The translations under genes and the position numbers were made by a program. Of a DNA stretch of 64,000 nucleotides, positions 8,422 to 17,532 are shown one piece after another. Position 1 is the stretch's first letter; each line of letters opens with the position of its first letter. Source of the DNA: an uncultured Clostridia bacterium (GTDB lineage Bacteria; Bacillota; Clostridia; Oscillospirales; Oscillospiraceae); assembly GCA_945876285.1 (NCBI GenBank), contig CAMCNO010000003.1, positions 1 through 64,000 of the forward strand. The letters run 5' to 3'. The notes below the pieces were generated by a model. The model did not search any database. It was given only the letters and a program-made list of their open reading frames with translations, and was not told the DNA's origin.

Positions 8422-9768
8422 ATGGCGGCGCAGAAGGACCTGACCACAGGCCCTCTTGGAAAGCAGGTGCTGGTGTTCAGCGTCCCGCTGATCGCATCGA
8501 ACCTGCTGCAGGTGCTGTTCAACATGGCGGATGTGGCGGTGGTGGGGCGGTTTGCCGGGACCATCGCTCTGGGCGCGGTGGGTTCCACTGTCATCCTGGT
8601 GTCGCTGTTCACCGGGCTGCTCATCGGCCTCTCCAGCGGCGTGAATGTGCTGGCGGCCCTCCACTTCGGCGCGAAAGCGAAGCGGGAGCTGGCAGAGACC
8701 GTCCACTCGGCGGCACTGGTGTGCGTCCTGGCGGGGACGCTGCTGCTGACGGTGGGCGTGGTGTTCGCCAGGAGCATCCTGGAACTGATGGGCACCAAGC
8801 CGGAGCTCATCGGCGGCGCGGTGCTGTACCTGCGCATCTACCTCCTGGGAATGCCCGCCCTGGGCGTCTACAACTTCGGCAACGCCGTGTTCAGCGCCGT
8901 GGGCGATACCCGGCGGCCGCTGCTTTACCTGTCTGTCGCCGGGGCGGTGAATGTGGCGCTGAACCTGTTTTTCGTTGTCGTATGCAAGCTGGATGTGGCG
9001 GGCGTTGCTATCGCCAGCGTGGCGTCCCAGTATATCTCGGCGGCGCTCATCGTCCGGGCGCTGTTCCGGGCGGGCAGTGAGCCTTACGGCCTGCGGGCAG
9101 GCGAGCTGCGGCTTTGCCGGAAGCGGGTAAAGGCCATTCTTGCTATCGGTGTGCCCTCTGGATTACAGAACGCCATCTTCTCTCTGGCGAACCTGTTCAT
9201 TCAGGCGGGCGTCAACACCTTTGACGCCGTCATGGTTGCGGGCAATTCCGCCGCCACCAACGCCGACGCCCTGGTCTACGACACCATGGCCGCCTTTTAC
9301 ACCGCGTGCAGCAGCTTCATGGGCCAGAATTTCGGCGCGGGGAAGAAGGAACGGGTCCGGCGGAGCTACCTCGTCAGCATGGGCTACTCCTTCGGCTTCG
9401 GCCTGGGGCTGGGACTGCTGCTTCTGGCCTTTGGCCCCCAGTTCCTGTCTCTGTTTACCAGGGACCCGGCGGTGGTGGAGGCGGGCATGAAGCGGCTGAC
9501 CATTATGAGCATATCCTACGGCTTCTCCGCCTTTATGGACTGCACCATTGCCGCCTCCCGGGGGCTGGGGCGGAGTCTGGGCCCCATGGTCATCGTCATT
9601 CTGGGGTCCTGCGTGTTCCGTATTCTCTGGGTGTACACCGTGTTCGCCTGGTTCGGGACCATCTCGTCGCTGTATCTGCTGTACATCTTCTCCTGGGCCA
9701 TCACGGCGGCGGCGGAAATTTGGTATTTTATCCGGGCTTACCGGAAAGAGACAGCGGGAATGACATAA
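8422..9768 (+). CDS. MATE-family efflux transporter
   Basis: A 448-residue polytopic membrane protein with twelve predicted helices and the two-repeat layout of MATE (MatE/DinF-like) exporters. These use a sodium or proton gradient to extrude cationic drugs or metabolites. Typical features are the N-terminal GPLGKQVLVFSVPLIASNLL segment and the paired motifs in each half. The start at 8422 follows AAAGGAG; an in-frame extension upstream has no ribosome site. It is divergent from the membrane-anchored XRE regulator and followed by a terminator shared with ftsH. Substrate unknown. Confidence 0.92.
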   Translation: MAAQKDLTTGPLGKQVLVFSVPLIASNLLQVLFNMADVAVVGRFAGTIALGAVGSTVILVSLFTGLLIGLSSGVNVLAALHFGAKAKRELAETVHSAALVCVLAGTLLLTVGVVFARSILELMGTKPELIGGAVLYLRIYLLGMPALGVYNFGNAVFSAVGDTRRPLLYLSVAGAVNVALNLFFVVVCKLDVAGVAIASVASQYISAALIVRALFRAGSEPYGLRAGELRLCRKRVKAILAIGVPSGLQNAIFSLANLFIQAGVNTFDAVMVAGNSAATNADALVYDTMAAFYTACSSFMGQNFGAGKKERVRRSYLVSMGYSFGFGLGLGLLLLAFGPQFLSLFTRDPAVVEAGMKRLTIMSISYGFSAFMDCTIAASRGLGRSLGPMVIVILGSCVFRILWVYTVFAWFGTISSLYLLYIFSWAITAAAEIWYFIRAYRKETAGMT

Positions 9769-9771
9769 AAA

Positions 9772-9806
9772 GAACGGCTTGGAGCAGCGCTCCAAGCCGT
9801 TTTTCG
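9772..9806. terminator. bidirectional terminator between MATE gene and ftsH
   Basis: AACGGCTTGGAGC (9773-9785) pairs with GCTCCAAGCCGTT (9789-9801) over a 3-nt loop. A T-rich tail is present on the plus side and A-rich sequence on the other side. Confidence 0.8.
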
Positions 9807-12008
9807 TTATTCCTTGGGTTCCTCGGGGGATTCACCGGCACCGTTTTCCGGCTCCGCCGGGGTCTCCGTGGGAGCTTCCTCCTGGGGGGCTTCCGGTGCT
9901 TCGATCTTCTGGGAGATCATGTGGACCTTTTTGGCGGGAGCCTCGATGACCTCCGGCTGAGAGGGACGGAAGCCGCCCTCCTCCCGGGCACGGGTGGAGG
10001 CGTAGGCATCCTCCACCAGCTCGGGGTCCCGGCCCTCGATGATGGCCACCATCTCGGCGCCGGTGATGGTCTCCTTCTCCAGAAGGTACGCCACGACCTT
10101 GTCCATGTCCTCCCGATTCTCTTTCAGGATCTCCACGGCGGTCTGGTAGCACTTGTCCAGGATCTCCTTCACCGCCTGATCCATGCGGGCGGCGGTGTCC
10201 TGGGCGCAGTCCATGCCATAGCCGCCGTCCAGGTACTGGTTGCGGCGGGAGGCCAGGGCCATCATGCCGAACTCGTCGCTCATGCCGAACATGGCCACCA
10301 TGTTCCGGGCCACGTTGGTGGCGTCCTGAATGTCCTGGGATGCGCCGTTGGTCATGGTGTTCATCACCACTTCCTCGGCGGCACGGCCGCCCATGGAGAC
10401 GGTGATCTTCGCCATCAGCTCGTCCTTGGTCCGCAGCTCCGTCTTGTCCTCCTCGGGCATCAGCAGGGTGTAGCCCAGAGAGCCCTGGGTGTGGGGGACG
10501 ATGGTGATTTTCTGCACCGGCTCGCTGTTCTTCTGCTTGTAGGCCACCATGGCGTGGCCGACCTCGTGGTAGGCCACCAGCTTTTTCTCGAACTCCGTGA
10601 GGACGCTGCCCTTTTTCTCCGTGCCGGCGATGACCAGCTCGAAGGCGGCCAGCAGGTCCTCCTGGGTCACCAGCCTGCGGCCCTTGCGGACGGCCCGCAG
10701 GGCGGCCTCGTTGACCAGGTTCGCCAAATCCGCGCCCACGCAGCCGGCGGTGGCGAGGGCGACTTTTTTCAGGTTCACGTCCTCCGCCAGCTTGATGTTC
10801 CGGGTGTGGACCTGGAGGGTCGCAAGTCTGCCCGCCAGGTTGGGCCGGTCGATGATGATGCGGCGGTCGAACCGGCCGGGACGCAGCAGCGCCTGGTCCA
10901 GCACCTCGGGCCGGTTGGTGGCGGCCAGCAGAATGATGCCCTTGGTGGGGTCGAAGCCGTCCATCTCGGCAAGGAGCTGATTCAATGTCTGCTCCCGCTC
11001 GTCGTTGCCGCCCATGCGGTTGTCACGGGACTTGCCGATGGTGTCGATCTCGTCGATGAACACGATGCAGGGGGCGACTTTGGATGCTTCCTTAAAGAGG
11101 TCGCGGACACGGGAGGCGCCCACGCCCACGAACATCTCCACAAAGTCGGAGCCGCTGATGGAGAAGAAGGGCACGTTGGCCTCGCCGGCCACGGCCTTTG
11201 CCAGCAGCGTTTTGCCGGTGCCCGGAGGGCCTACCAGCAGCGCACCCTTGGGGAGCTTGGCACCGATCTCGGTGTACTTGCCGGGGTTGTGGAGGAAGTC
11301 GATGATCTCCGTCAGGGACTCCTTGGCCTCGTCCTGACCCGCCACGTCGGCAAAGGTGACGCCGGTCTGCTTTTCCATATACACCTTGGCGTTGGCCTTG
11401 CCCACGCCGCCGATGCCGCCGATCCCGCCCATGCCGCCTTTTTTCGCCATCCAGCTCATCAGCAGGGACATCACCAGCAGAATGATGATGAAGGGCAGGA
11501 TGTTGATGAGGATGAGCATGAGGGTGCTCATGGGAGGCTCATACTCGGTGAGGATCTGCACGTCCGTGTTCTCCAGCCGGGCGATGGTGGCGTCGTTGGA
11601 CTCCGTCTGAACCGTGAAGAAGCGCAGGGTGGTCTGCTGCTCCTTGCCGATGGGGTTCAGGTAGGTGTAAATGATGTTGCCCCGGTCGTCCTCGCCGGTC
11701 TTGGTGTAGGTCACGCCCTGGCTGTCCGTGTAGGTGTAGCCGTCCTTCGGGGTGATGATCAGGATGGATTCGTCCTTGTCGAAGGCCACGGCTTCCGTCT
11801 GACTGTCTTCCAGCATCGCCAGGAAGTCGCCGTACACCAGCTCCACGGAGGAGGACTGGCGGACACTGTTGCTCATGTAGTTCCCGGCGAAGCTGAAGAT
11901 GGCGGTCAGCAGCACCGCCCAGCAGATCAGGGAGATGACGCCCCGCCAGTTGCCGTTGGACTTACTGCCGCCGGGCTTGTTGGGCTTGTTTTTGTTGTTT
12001 TGATCCAT
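9807..12008 (-). CDS. ftsH: ATP-dependent zinc metalloprotease FtsH
   Basis: A membrane-bound AAA+ protease of 733 residues that degrades misfolded or regulatory membrane and cytosolic proteins. There is one N-terminal transmembrane helix (~25-45), an extracytoplasmic domain, and a second helix (~165-185). The AAA module follows with Walker A GPPGTGKT, Walker B IVFIDEID and the arginine-finger region RPGRFDR. The zinc site is HEVGH at 481-485. A Pro/Glu-rich tail of ~45 residues ends the protein. The GGIGGIGG linker after the second helix is glycine-rich. AAAGGAG precedes the start. It is a monocistronic unit on the minus strand. Confidence 0.98.
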   Translation of the reverse strand: MDQNNKNKPNKPGGSKSNGNWRGVISLICWAVLLTAIFSFAGNYMSNSVRQSSSVELVYGDFLAMLEDSQTEAVAFDKDESILIITPKDGYTYTDSQGVTYTKTGEDDRGNIIYTYLNPIGKEQQTTLRFFTVQTESNDATIARLENTDVQILTEYEPPMSTLMLILINILPFIIILLVMSLLMSWMAKKGGMGGIGGIGGVGKANAKVYMEKQTGVTFADVAGQDEAKESLTEIIDFLHNPGKYTEIGAKLPKGALLVGPPGTGKTLLAKAVAGEANVPFFSISGSDFVEMFVGVGASRVRDLFKEASKVAPCIVFIDEIDTIGKSRDNRMGGNDEREQTLNQLLAEMDGFDPTKGIILLAATNRPEVLDQALLRPGRFDRRIIIDRPNLAGRLATLQVHTRNIKLAEDVNLKKVALATAGCVGADLANLVNEAALRAVRKGRRLVTQEDLLAAFELVIAGTEKKGSVLTEFEKKLVAYHEVGHAMVAYKQKNSEPVQKITIVPHTQGSLGYTLLMPEEDKTELRTKDELMAKITVSMGGRAAEEVVMNTMTNGASQDIQDATNVARNMVAMFGMSDEFGMMALASRRNQYLDGGYGMDCAQDTAARMDQAVKEILDKCYQTAVEILKENREDMDKVVAYLLEKETITGAEMVAIIEGRDPELVEDAYASTRAREEGGFRPSQPEVIEAPAKKVHMISQKIEAPEAPQEEAPTETPAEPENGAGESPEEPKE

Positions 12009-12058
12009 GTATGAAAGCTCCTTTCAGGGTAACGATCATTTTAAAAACATTAAGTTGC

Positions 12059-12087
12059 AGTATATCACAAAGGGAACGGAGCCACAA
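12059..12087 (-). promoter_or_regulatory. promoter of ftsH
   Basis: On the minus strand TTGTGG (12082-12087), 17 nt, then TATACT (12059-12064), with TGA immediately before the -10 element (extended -10). It lies about 50 nt upstream of the ftsH start. Confidence 0.6.
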
Positions 12088-12149
12088 GGACGGCGGCGCC
12101 TTTTTTCATGAAGTTTCTGTAAATTTAGCTTTATTGTAACCCGCCCGTG

Positions 12150-12158
12150 TGATATACT
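12150..12158 (+). promoter_or_regulatory. extended -10 promoter of the rlmB operon
   Basis: TGA-TATACT at 12150-12158 is a clean extended -10 element 42 nt before rlmB. No convincing -35 hexamer is present at 17 nt. Confidence 0.55.
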
Positions 12159-12200
12159 AACACAGAAATATGACAAATTTTTGACTGTGAGGTTACCGAT

Positions 12201-12968
12201 ATGGACGAACAGAAGAAAAACGCGCTGACCGCCGAGGCCGACGGCGTCATCGAGGGGCGCAACGCCGTCATCGAGGCCCTGCGGGCGGGGGAGAGCATCG
12301 ATAAAATCTATATCCTCAAGGGCGAGACGGACAAGACCCTGGGGCACATCGCCTCCAAGGCCCGGGCAGCGGGCATCGTGGTGGTGGACGCGGACAAGCG
12401 GAAGCTGGACAACATGAGCCGCACCCACGCCCACCAGGGCGTCATCGCCCTGGCGGCAGTGCGGGAGTACGTCAGCGTGGAGAGTATCCTGGAAGGCGCC
12501 GCCGCTAGAGGAGAGAAGCCTCTGCTGGTCATCTGTGACGAAATTTCCGACCCCCACAACCTGGGCGCCATCATCCGTACCGCCGAGTGCGCCGGAGCCC
12601 ACGGGGTCGTCATCCCCAAGCGCCGCAGCGCGGGACTGACCGCCGTGGTGGCGAAGACCTCCGCGGGAGCGGTGGCCCATGTGCCCGTGGCCCGGGTGCC
12701 CAATATTCCCGCTCTGCTGAAGGACCTGAAAAAGCAGGGCGTGTGGGTCTTCGGCACGGCGGCAGACGGTACCACCAGCCTGTATGACGCCGACCTGAAA
12801 GGCCCTGCCGCCATCGTCATCGGCAGCGAGGGCGAGGGCATGACCCGGCTGGCCGCCGAGAACTGCGACTTCCTGGTGAGCATCCCCATGCGGGGAAAGC
12901 TGAATTCTCTGAATGCCTCCGCCGCGGCGGCGATACTGCTGTACGAGGCCGTGCGGCAGCGGGGATAA
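12201..12968 (+). CDS. rlmB: 23S rRNA 2'-O-methyltransferase, RlmB/TrmH family
   Basis: A SpoU-class (SPOUT) methyltransferase of 255 residues that methylates the 2'-OH of a guanosine in 23S rRNA (G2251 in E. coli for RlmB). The N-terminal substrate-binding domain (GVIEGRNAVIEALRAG, ~15-30) is followed by the SPOUT domain with motif 1 SDPHNLGAIIRTAE (~114-127), motif 2 IVIGSEGEGM and motif 3 IPMRGKLNSLNAS, which form the trefoil knot. It heads a two-gene unit; the next gene starts 15 nt downstream. Confidence 0.93.
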   Translation: MDEQKKNALTAEADGVIEGRNAVIEALRAGESIDKIYILKGETDKTLGHIASKARAAGIVVVDADKRKLDNMSRTHAHQGVIALAAVREYVSVESILEGAAARGEKPLLVICDEISDPHNLGAIIRTAECAGAHGVVIPKRRSAGLTAVVAKTSAGAVAHVPVARVPNIPALLKDLKKQGVWVFGTAADGTTSLYDADLKGPAAIVIGSEGEGMTRLAAENCDFLVSIPMRGKLNSLNASAAAAILLYEAVRQRG

Positions 12969-12983
12969 GCGGGGGAGCGTGTC

Positions 12984-15077
12984 ATGGCTGACAAGAAAGA
13001 CGAACTGCGGCTGGACGACACTCTGCTGACCGACGTGCCGCCGGAGGGGGAGGACTACTCCCTGGAGGAAATTCTGGCAGAGTTCGGTGCCCGTCAGGAA
13101 CCAAAGCTCCTGACGGAGGAGCAAAGGGCGGAACGGAGACCCGAACCAAAGCCGGAGTCAAAGCCTGAACCAAAGCCGGAACCCGCACCCGAACCGGACC
13201 CCGCACTGGCGGCGGAGCTGGCCCGGCAGGAGGCCCGGGACAAGCTGTTGGCCCAGGCGGTGGACCTTGAAAAGCTGGAAAAGGAGCTGCCCAGGGCGCC
13301 CCAGCCCGTTTCCCTGGAGGAAGTGGTGGGCAGCACCGTGGATGCAGTGATGGAGGAGAACCAGGAGCCACTTTTAAAGCCCAGACGTGGACTGTTCTCC
13401 CGGCGGCCGCTGGAGGAAACGGAGGCGCTGTACGGCCCGCCGGAGCCGGAGCCGGAACCCGACCCGGAGCCCATCGGCCCGGAGGAGGAGCTGTGCAACG
13501 CGGCGGCGGACTGGCGGGAGCGGTATCAGGCCCGGCGGGGCACGGTAGTGCCGGCGCTGCTCATCGGCCTGGTGCCCACCATCCTGGCGGTTGTCGAACG
13601 GTATGGCGTCACGGTGCCCTTGTGGAACGGGGACATCCGTTTCCAGAGCATCGTGGTGCTGACCTGCCTGGCGCTGAATATCCTGCTGTGCCGGTGGGTG
13701 TTCGTGAAGGGCTTTTCCATGGCGGGCCGGAAGCGGTGCGTCAGTGAGCTTCTGATCTCCATATCCGCCCTGGCGGCGGCGGCGGACTGCGCCGCCTGCC
13801 TGCTGCTGGAGGGGCGGACGGCGGTGCCGCCCTACGGCGGCGCGGCCTGCCTGGCATTGGCCTTCGCCCAGTGGGGCGGCAGCCGGGAGTGCCGGGGGAT
13901 GTACGATATGTTCCGGGCGGCGTCTCTGGACGACGAGCCGCCCTATCTGGTGACGGACACCGACCGGGGCGCCTGCAAGCAGCGGGGCGCGGTGCCGGGG
14001 TTCTATACCACCGCCATGAAGGATGACGCGGCGACCCTCTGGCAGACGGCGCTGCTGCCGCTGGTGCTGGTGGGGACCGTGGTGTTCGCGGGCCTCAGCT
14101 CCCTGGGTCAGGGGCGGGGAAACGACTTCCTGCTGAACTGGTCCGCCATCCTGGCGGCGGGGGCCACCTTCGCCCTGCCGCTGTGCTGGGCCTTGCCCTG
14201 GTCTCGCCTGTCCCGCCACCTGCAGCGGACCGGCTGCGCCGTGGCGGGCTGGGCCGGCGCGGAGAAGATCAGCCGCCGCCGGAGTATGATCGTGACGGAC
14301 GGCGACCTGTTCCCGCCGGGGACCCTGCGGCTCAACGGCGAGCGGTTCTACGGCGAGGAGCGAAAAAAAGCGGTGACCTATGCCGCTTCTATGGCCCGGG
14401 GCGCGGGCAGCGGCCTGGAGCGGCTGTTCGGTTCCCTGCTGCGGGAGGAAGACGGCCGCTATGAAAAGGTGGATGATTTCAGCTTCTTCGAGGAGGGCGG
14501 CTGGTCCGCCGCCATCCACGGGGAATCCGTGCTGATGGGCACCGCCTCCTTTATGCGGAAGATGTCCGTGCGGCTGCCGGGAGACGTGAACCTCAAGACC
14601 GGCGTGTTCCTGGCGGTGGACCGCCAGCTCATCGCCGTCTTCGCAGTGAAGTATGAGCCTGCGGAAAACGTAGATTACGCCCTGCGGATGATGCGCCGCA
14701 GCCGCATCACCCCTATCCTGGCCGCCCGGGACCCCAACATCACCCCGGCGCTTTTGAAGCGCAAGTTCCACAAGGGCGTGAAGGTGGAGTATCCCGACCT
14801 CACCAGCCGGGTGGCCCTCAGCGAGGCGGAGCACGACCGGGACCTGCCCCGGGCGCTGCTGTTCCGGGAGGGACTGCTGCCCTACGCCGAAACGGTGACG
14901 GGGAGCCGGAGACTGTGCAAGTCCGTCCGGCGCTCGTCGGCGCTGGCCCTGCTGGGGAGCGCTGCCGGTACGCTGCTGGCATTTTACCTGGTGTTCCTGG
15001 GCGCCTATGAGCTGCTGACGCCGCTGTCGCTGGTGGTGTTCCTGCTGCTGTGGTTGGTGCCGGTGGCGCTGGTTTAA
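12984..15077 (+). CDS. P-type-ATPase-like membrane protein lacking catalytic motifs
   Basis: A 697-residue protein I recognise only as a divergent P-type ATPase relative. Residues 1-175 are soluble, acidic and rich in Pro-Glu/Pro-Lys repeats (~50-70 and ~152-163). Transmembrane segments follow around 185-210, 220-245, 255-275, 285-300, 355-375 and 385-410, with a final pair at ~645-697, matching the order in P1B pumps. The residues corresponding to the phosphorylation motif DKTGT read TDGDLF (438-443). The TGDN motif position reads AARDPN (580-585), and the CPC metal site is replaced by a PLC-like sequence. The nucleotide-domain core with GES..MGTASF near 513 is retained. It probably does not pump; a scaffold or sensor role is inference. 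It is 15 nt after rlmB, so co-transcribed. Confidence 0.6.
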   Translation: MADKKDELRLDDTLLTDVPPEGEDYSLEEILAEFGARQEPKLLTEEQRAERRPEPKPESKPEPKPEPAPEPDPALAAELARQEARDKLLAQAVDLEKLEKELPRAPQPVSLEEVVGSTVDAVMEENQEPLLKPRRGLFSRRPLEETEALYGPPEPEPEPDPEPIGPEEELCNAAADWRERYQARRGTVVPALLIGLVPTILAVVERYGVTVPLWNGDIRFQSIVVLTCLALNILLCRWVFVKGFSMAGRKRCVSELLISISALAAAADCAACLLLEGRTAVPPYGGAACLALAFAQWGGSRECRGMYDMFRAASLDDEPPYLVTDTDRGACKQRGAVPGFYTTAMKDDAATLWQTALLPLVLVGTVVFAGLSSLGQGRGNDFLLNWSAILAAGATFALPLCWALPWSRLSRHLQRTGCAVAGWAGAEKISRRRSMIVTDGDLFPPGTLRLNGERFYGEERKKAVTYAASMARGAGSGLERLFGSLLREEDGRYEKVDDFSFFEEGGWSAAIHGESVLMGTASFMRKMSVRLPGDVNLKTGVFLAVDRQLIAVFAVKYEPAENVDYALRMMRRSRITPILAARDPNITPALLKRKFHKGVKVEYPDLTSRVALSEAEHDRDLPRALLFREGLLPYAETVTGSRRLCKSVRRSSALALLGSAAGTLLAFYLVFLGAYELLTPLSLVVFLLLWLVPVALV

Positions 15078-15086
15078 GAAAAAGGG

Positions 15087-15118
15087 GGAGAGATGGACAT
15101 ACATCTCTCCTCTTTTTT
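15087..15118 (+). terminator. terminator of the rlmB operon
   Basis: GGAGAGATG (15087-15095) pairs with CATCTCTCC (15102-15110), followed by TCTTTTTTG. Confidence 0.75.
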
Positions 15119-15190
15119 GCCTCTCTTGCCAAAAAAATAGGGCGTTTTTTCTCCCTCCTGCCCAAAATGTTGAACCTGCCAAAATTTATG

Positions 15191-15219
15191 TTGTATTGGG
15201 CGGGGGAACGTTGTATAAT
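15191..15219 (+). promoter_or_regulatory. promoter of the EF-G-like gene
   Basis: TTGTAT (15191-15196), a 17-nt spacer and a perfect TATAAT (15214-15219). The predicted start of transcription is near 15226, giving a leader of about 65 nt. Confidence 0.7.
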
Positions 15220-15234
15220 TTCTACATTAGGGCT

Positions 15235-15255
15235 GGCGGCGCCGGCGGCGCCGCC
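15235..15255 (+). other. very GC-rich hairpin at the 5' end of the EF-G-like mRNA
   Basis: GGCGGCGCC (15235-15243), loop GGC, GGCGCCGCC (15247-15255): a perfect 9-bp all-G/C stem about 10 nt after the predicted transcript start and well before the ribosome site. It has no U-tract, so it is not a terminator. It may stabilise the mRNA end. Confidence 0.6.
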
Positions 15256-15291
15256 GCGGACCACAGCACAACATAAGGAGTGGAATGAACA

Positions 15292-17367
15292 ATGAGCTAT
15301 TCAGTACAGAACATCCGCAACGTCTGCCTGCTGGGCCACAGCGGCAGCGGTAAGACCGCCCTGGCGGAGAGCCTGCTTTATATGACCGGCGCCATCGACC
15401 GGATGGGCCGTGTGGCGGACGGCAACACCGTCTGCGATTATGATCCCGAGGAGACCAAGCGGCAGATCTCCCTGTCCACCGCTGTGGCGCCCCTGGAGTT
15501 CACGGGCTGCCGTCTCAACGTGCTGGACACCCCGGGTGCTTTTGATTTCTCCGGCGAGGTCATGGAGGCCCTGCGGGCCGCCGACGCCGCCGTCATCGTC
15601 TGCTCCGCCAAGGACGGCGTTTCCGTGGGCCTGGAGAAGGCCTGGAAATACTGCGAGGAGCGGAATATGCCCCGCTTTATCTATATCTCTAAGACCGACG
15701 AGGACAACAGTGACTACAATGCCACCTTCGACGCCCTGCGTGAGCGCTTCGGTAAGAAGATCGCCCCCCTGGTGGTCCCCATCTGGGACGAGAACAAGAA
15801 GGTCACCGGCATCATCGACGTGCTGAACAAGCGCGCCTATGAGATGCAGAACCTCAAGCGGGTGGAGATTGAGGTCCCCGAGGACAAGATGGCCGTCATC
15901 TCTGAGTTCAACGACGCGCTGAAGGAGTCCGTGGCCGAGACCAGTGAGGAGTTCATGGACAAGTTCTTCGGCGGCGAGGACTTCACCTATGCCGAGATGA
16001 TCCAGGGCCTGCGCCAGGGCGTCCGTGAGCTGAGCCTGTTCCCCGTGCTGTGCGGCTCTGCCGTCAATTGCATGGGCAGCCTGATGCTGATGGACTACAT
16101 GGTGGACCTGCTGCCCAACCCCATGGAGGGTAACTACCACAAGGCAACCCGCGCTGACGGCGAGACCGAGGAGTTCGTGGTCTCTCCCGGCGGCGTGCCT
16201 GCTGCGTTTGTGTTCAAGACCGTCTCCGACCAGTACGGCAAGTATTCCTTCGTGAAGGTGCTCTCCGGCTCCATTACTCCCGATATGTCTCTGATCAACG
16301 CCCGTACCGGCTCCGCTGAGAAGCTGGGCCGCCTGTACACCATGCGGGGCAAGAAAGCCACCGAGGTCAAGGAGCTGACCTGCGGCGACATCGGCGCCAT
16401 CGCCAAGATGGACAGGGTCAAGACCGGCGACACCCTGTGCGACCAGCGCAAGGTCGTGGCTCTGAAGAACATCCCCTTCGCCGAGCCCTGCTACTCCGTG
16501 GCCATCGCCCCCAAGACCCGGGGCCAGGAGGACAAGATCGCCCAGGGTCTTGCCCGTCTGAACGAGGAGGACCCCTCCTTCTCTGTCACCAACAACGCCG
16601 AGACCCACCAGATGGTCCTCTCCGGCGCCGGCGATATGCAGGTGGATGTGCTCATCAGCAAGCTGAAGAGCCGCTTCAACGTGGAGGCTGAGCTGAAGCC
16701 CGTCCGCGTTCCCTACCGTGAGAAGATCCGCAAGACCGTCCAGAAGCAGGGCCGCCATAAGAAGCAGACCGGCGGCAGCGGCCAGTTCGGTGACGTGTGG
16801 ATCCGCTTCGAGCCTCAGACCGAGCAGGACGACATGATCTTTGCCGAGGAAGTGTTCGGCGGCTCTGTGCCCAAGAACTTCTTCCCCGCCGTGGAAAAGG
16901 GCCTGCGCGAGGCCTGCGTCCACGGACCTCTGGCTGGTTATCCCGTGGTGAACCTGAAGGCCGTCCTGTACGATGGCTCCTATCACCCCGTGGACTCCTC
17001 CGAAATCGCCTTCAAGACCGCGGCCCAGCTGGCCTACAAGGCCGCTCTGCCCGAGGCCAACCCCGTGCTGCTGGAGCCCGTGGGTGAGCTGAAGGTCACC
17101 GTGCCCGACAGCTACATGGGCGACGTCATCGGCGACCTGAACAAGCGCCGGGGCCGCGTCATGGGTATGGATCCCACCGGCGACGGCGACCAGGTCATCA
17201 CCGCCGAGGTCCCCATGGGCGAGATGGGCAGCTACGCCATCGACCTGCGGGCTATGACCCAGTCCCGCGGCAGCTTCACCTTCCACTTTGTCCGCTATGA
17301 GGATTGCCCCCCCGCGGCTCAGGAGAAGGCCATTGCCGAGGCCAAGGCGCTGGCTGAGAAAGAGTAA
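15292..17367 (+). CDS. elongation factor G-like GTPase (EF-G paralogue)
   Basis: A 691-residue translational GTPase with the full five-domain EF-G layout. G1 is GHSGSGKT (15-22). The switch II motif reads DTPGAFDF (79-86), where classical EF-G has DTPGHVDF, so the catalytic histidine is Ala83. G4 reads SKTD (133-136) instead of NKxD. These changes fit the class of EF-G-like/EF-G-2 paralogues rather than the main translocase or a TetM-type protection protein. The role is unproven; ribosome rescue, stress or a non-translocating function is inference. AAGGAG lies upstream of 15292. It is a single gene with its own promoter and terminator. Confidence 0.85.
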   Translation: MSYSVQNIRNVCLLGHSGSGKTALAESLLYMTGAIDRMGRVADGNTVCDYDPEETKRQISLSTAVAPLEFTGCRLNVLDTPGAFDFSGEVMEALRAADAAVIVCSAKDGVSVGLEKAWKYCEERNMPRFIYISKTDEDNSDYNATFDALRERFGKKIAPLVVPIWDENKKVTGIIDVLNKRAYEMQNLKRVEIEVPEDKMAVISEFNDALKESVAETSEEFMDKFFGGEDFTYAEMIQGLRQGVRELSLFPVLCGSAVNCMGSLMLMDYMVDLLPNPMEGNYHKATRADGETEEFVVSPGGVPAAFVFKTVSDQYGKYSFVKVLSGSITPDMSLINARTGSAEKLGRLYTMRGKKATEVKELTCGDIGAIAKMDRVKTGDTLCDQRKVVALKNIPFAEPCYSVAIAPKTRGQEDKIAQGLARLNEEDPSFSVTNNAETHQMVLSGAGDMQVDVLISKLKSRFNVEAELKPVRVPYREKIRKTVQKQGRHKKQTGGSGQFGDVWIRFEPQTEQDDMIFAEEVFGGSVPKNFFPAVEKGLREACVHGPLAGYPVVNLKAVLYDGSYHPVDSSEIAFKTAAQLAYKAALPEANPVLLEPVGELKVTVPDSYMGDVIGDLNKRRGRVMGMDPTGDGDQVITAEVPMGEMGSYAIDLRAMTQSRGSFTFHFVRYEDCPPAAQEKAIAEAKALAEKE

Positions 17368-17376
17368 GAACATCCC

Positions 17377-17417
17377 AAAAGACCGGGGAGGTCAGTCTCC
17401 CCGGTCTTTTGAAAAAA
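17377..17417 (+). terminator. terminator of the EF-G-like gene
   Basis: A 14-bp perfect stem (17377-17390 with 17397-17410) closes a 6-nt loop. The stem's 3' end is TTTT, followed by GAAAAAAATT. Confidence 0.8.
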
Positions 17418-17427
17418 ATTCTGTTCT

Positions 17428-17470
17428 GTTGCATAAGCAACTAGCGAAGACGAGGTTAGTCTGTTATAAT
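17428..17470 (+). promoter_or_regulatory. rubrerythrin promoter region with inverted repeat
   Basis: A perfect TATAAT occurs at 17465-17470, 62 nt before the start codon, without a convincing -35 box. GTTGC-ATAA-GCAAC (17428-17441) is an inverted repeat just upstream and could be a regulator site. It does not match the PerR consensus. Confidence 0.4.
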
Positions 17471-17532
17471 CATACCATCCTGAAAAGGACTTCAATTGAT
17501 TTCAACATATTCAACATAAGGAGGAAACAACT

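Noticed and set aside
9306-12014. 902-codon open frame antisense to ftsH
   Set aside because: Shadow of ftsH; low-complexity product without motifs, starting inside the MATE gene.
15301-17373. 690-codon frame antisense to the EF-G-like gene
   Set aside because: Exact mirror of the real gene; no ribosome site, and the real gene has all the GTPase motifs.
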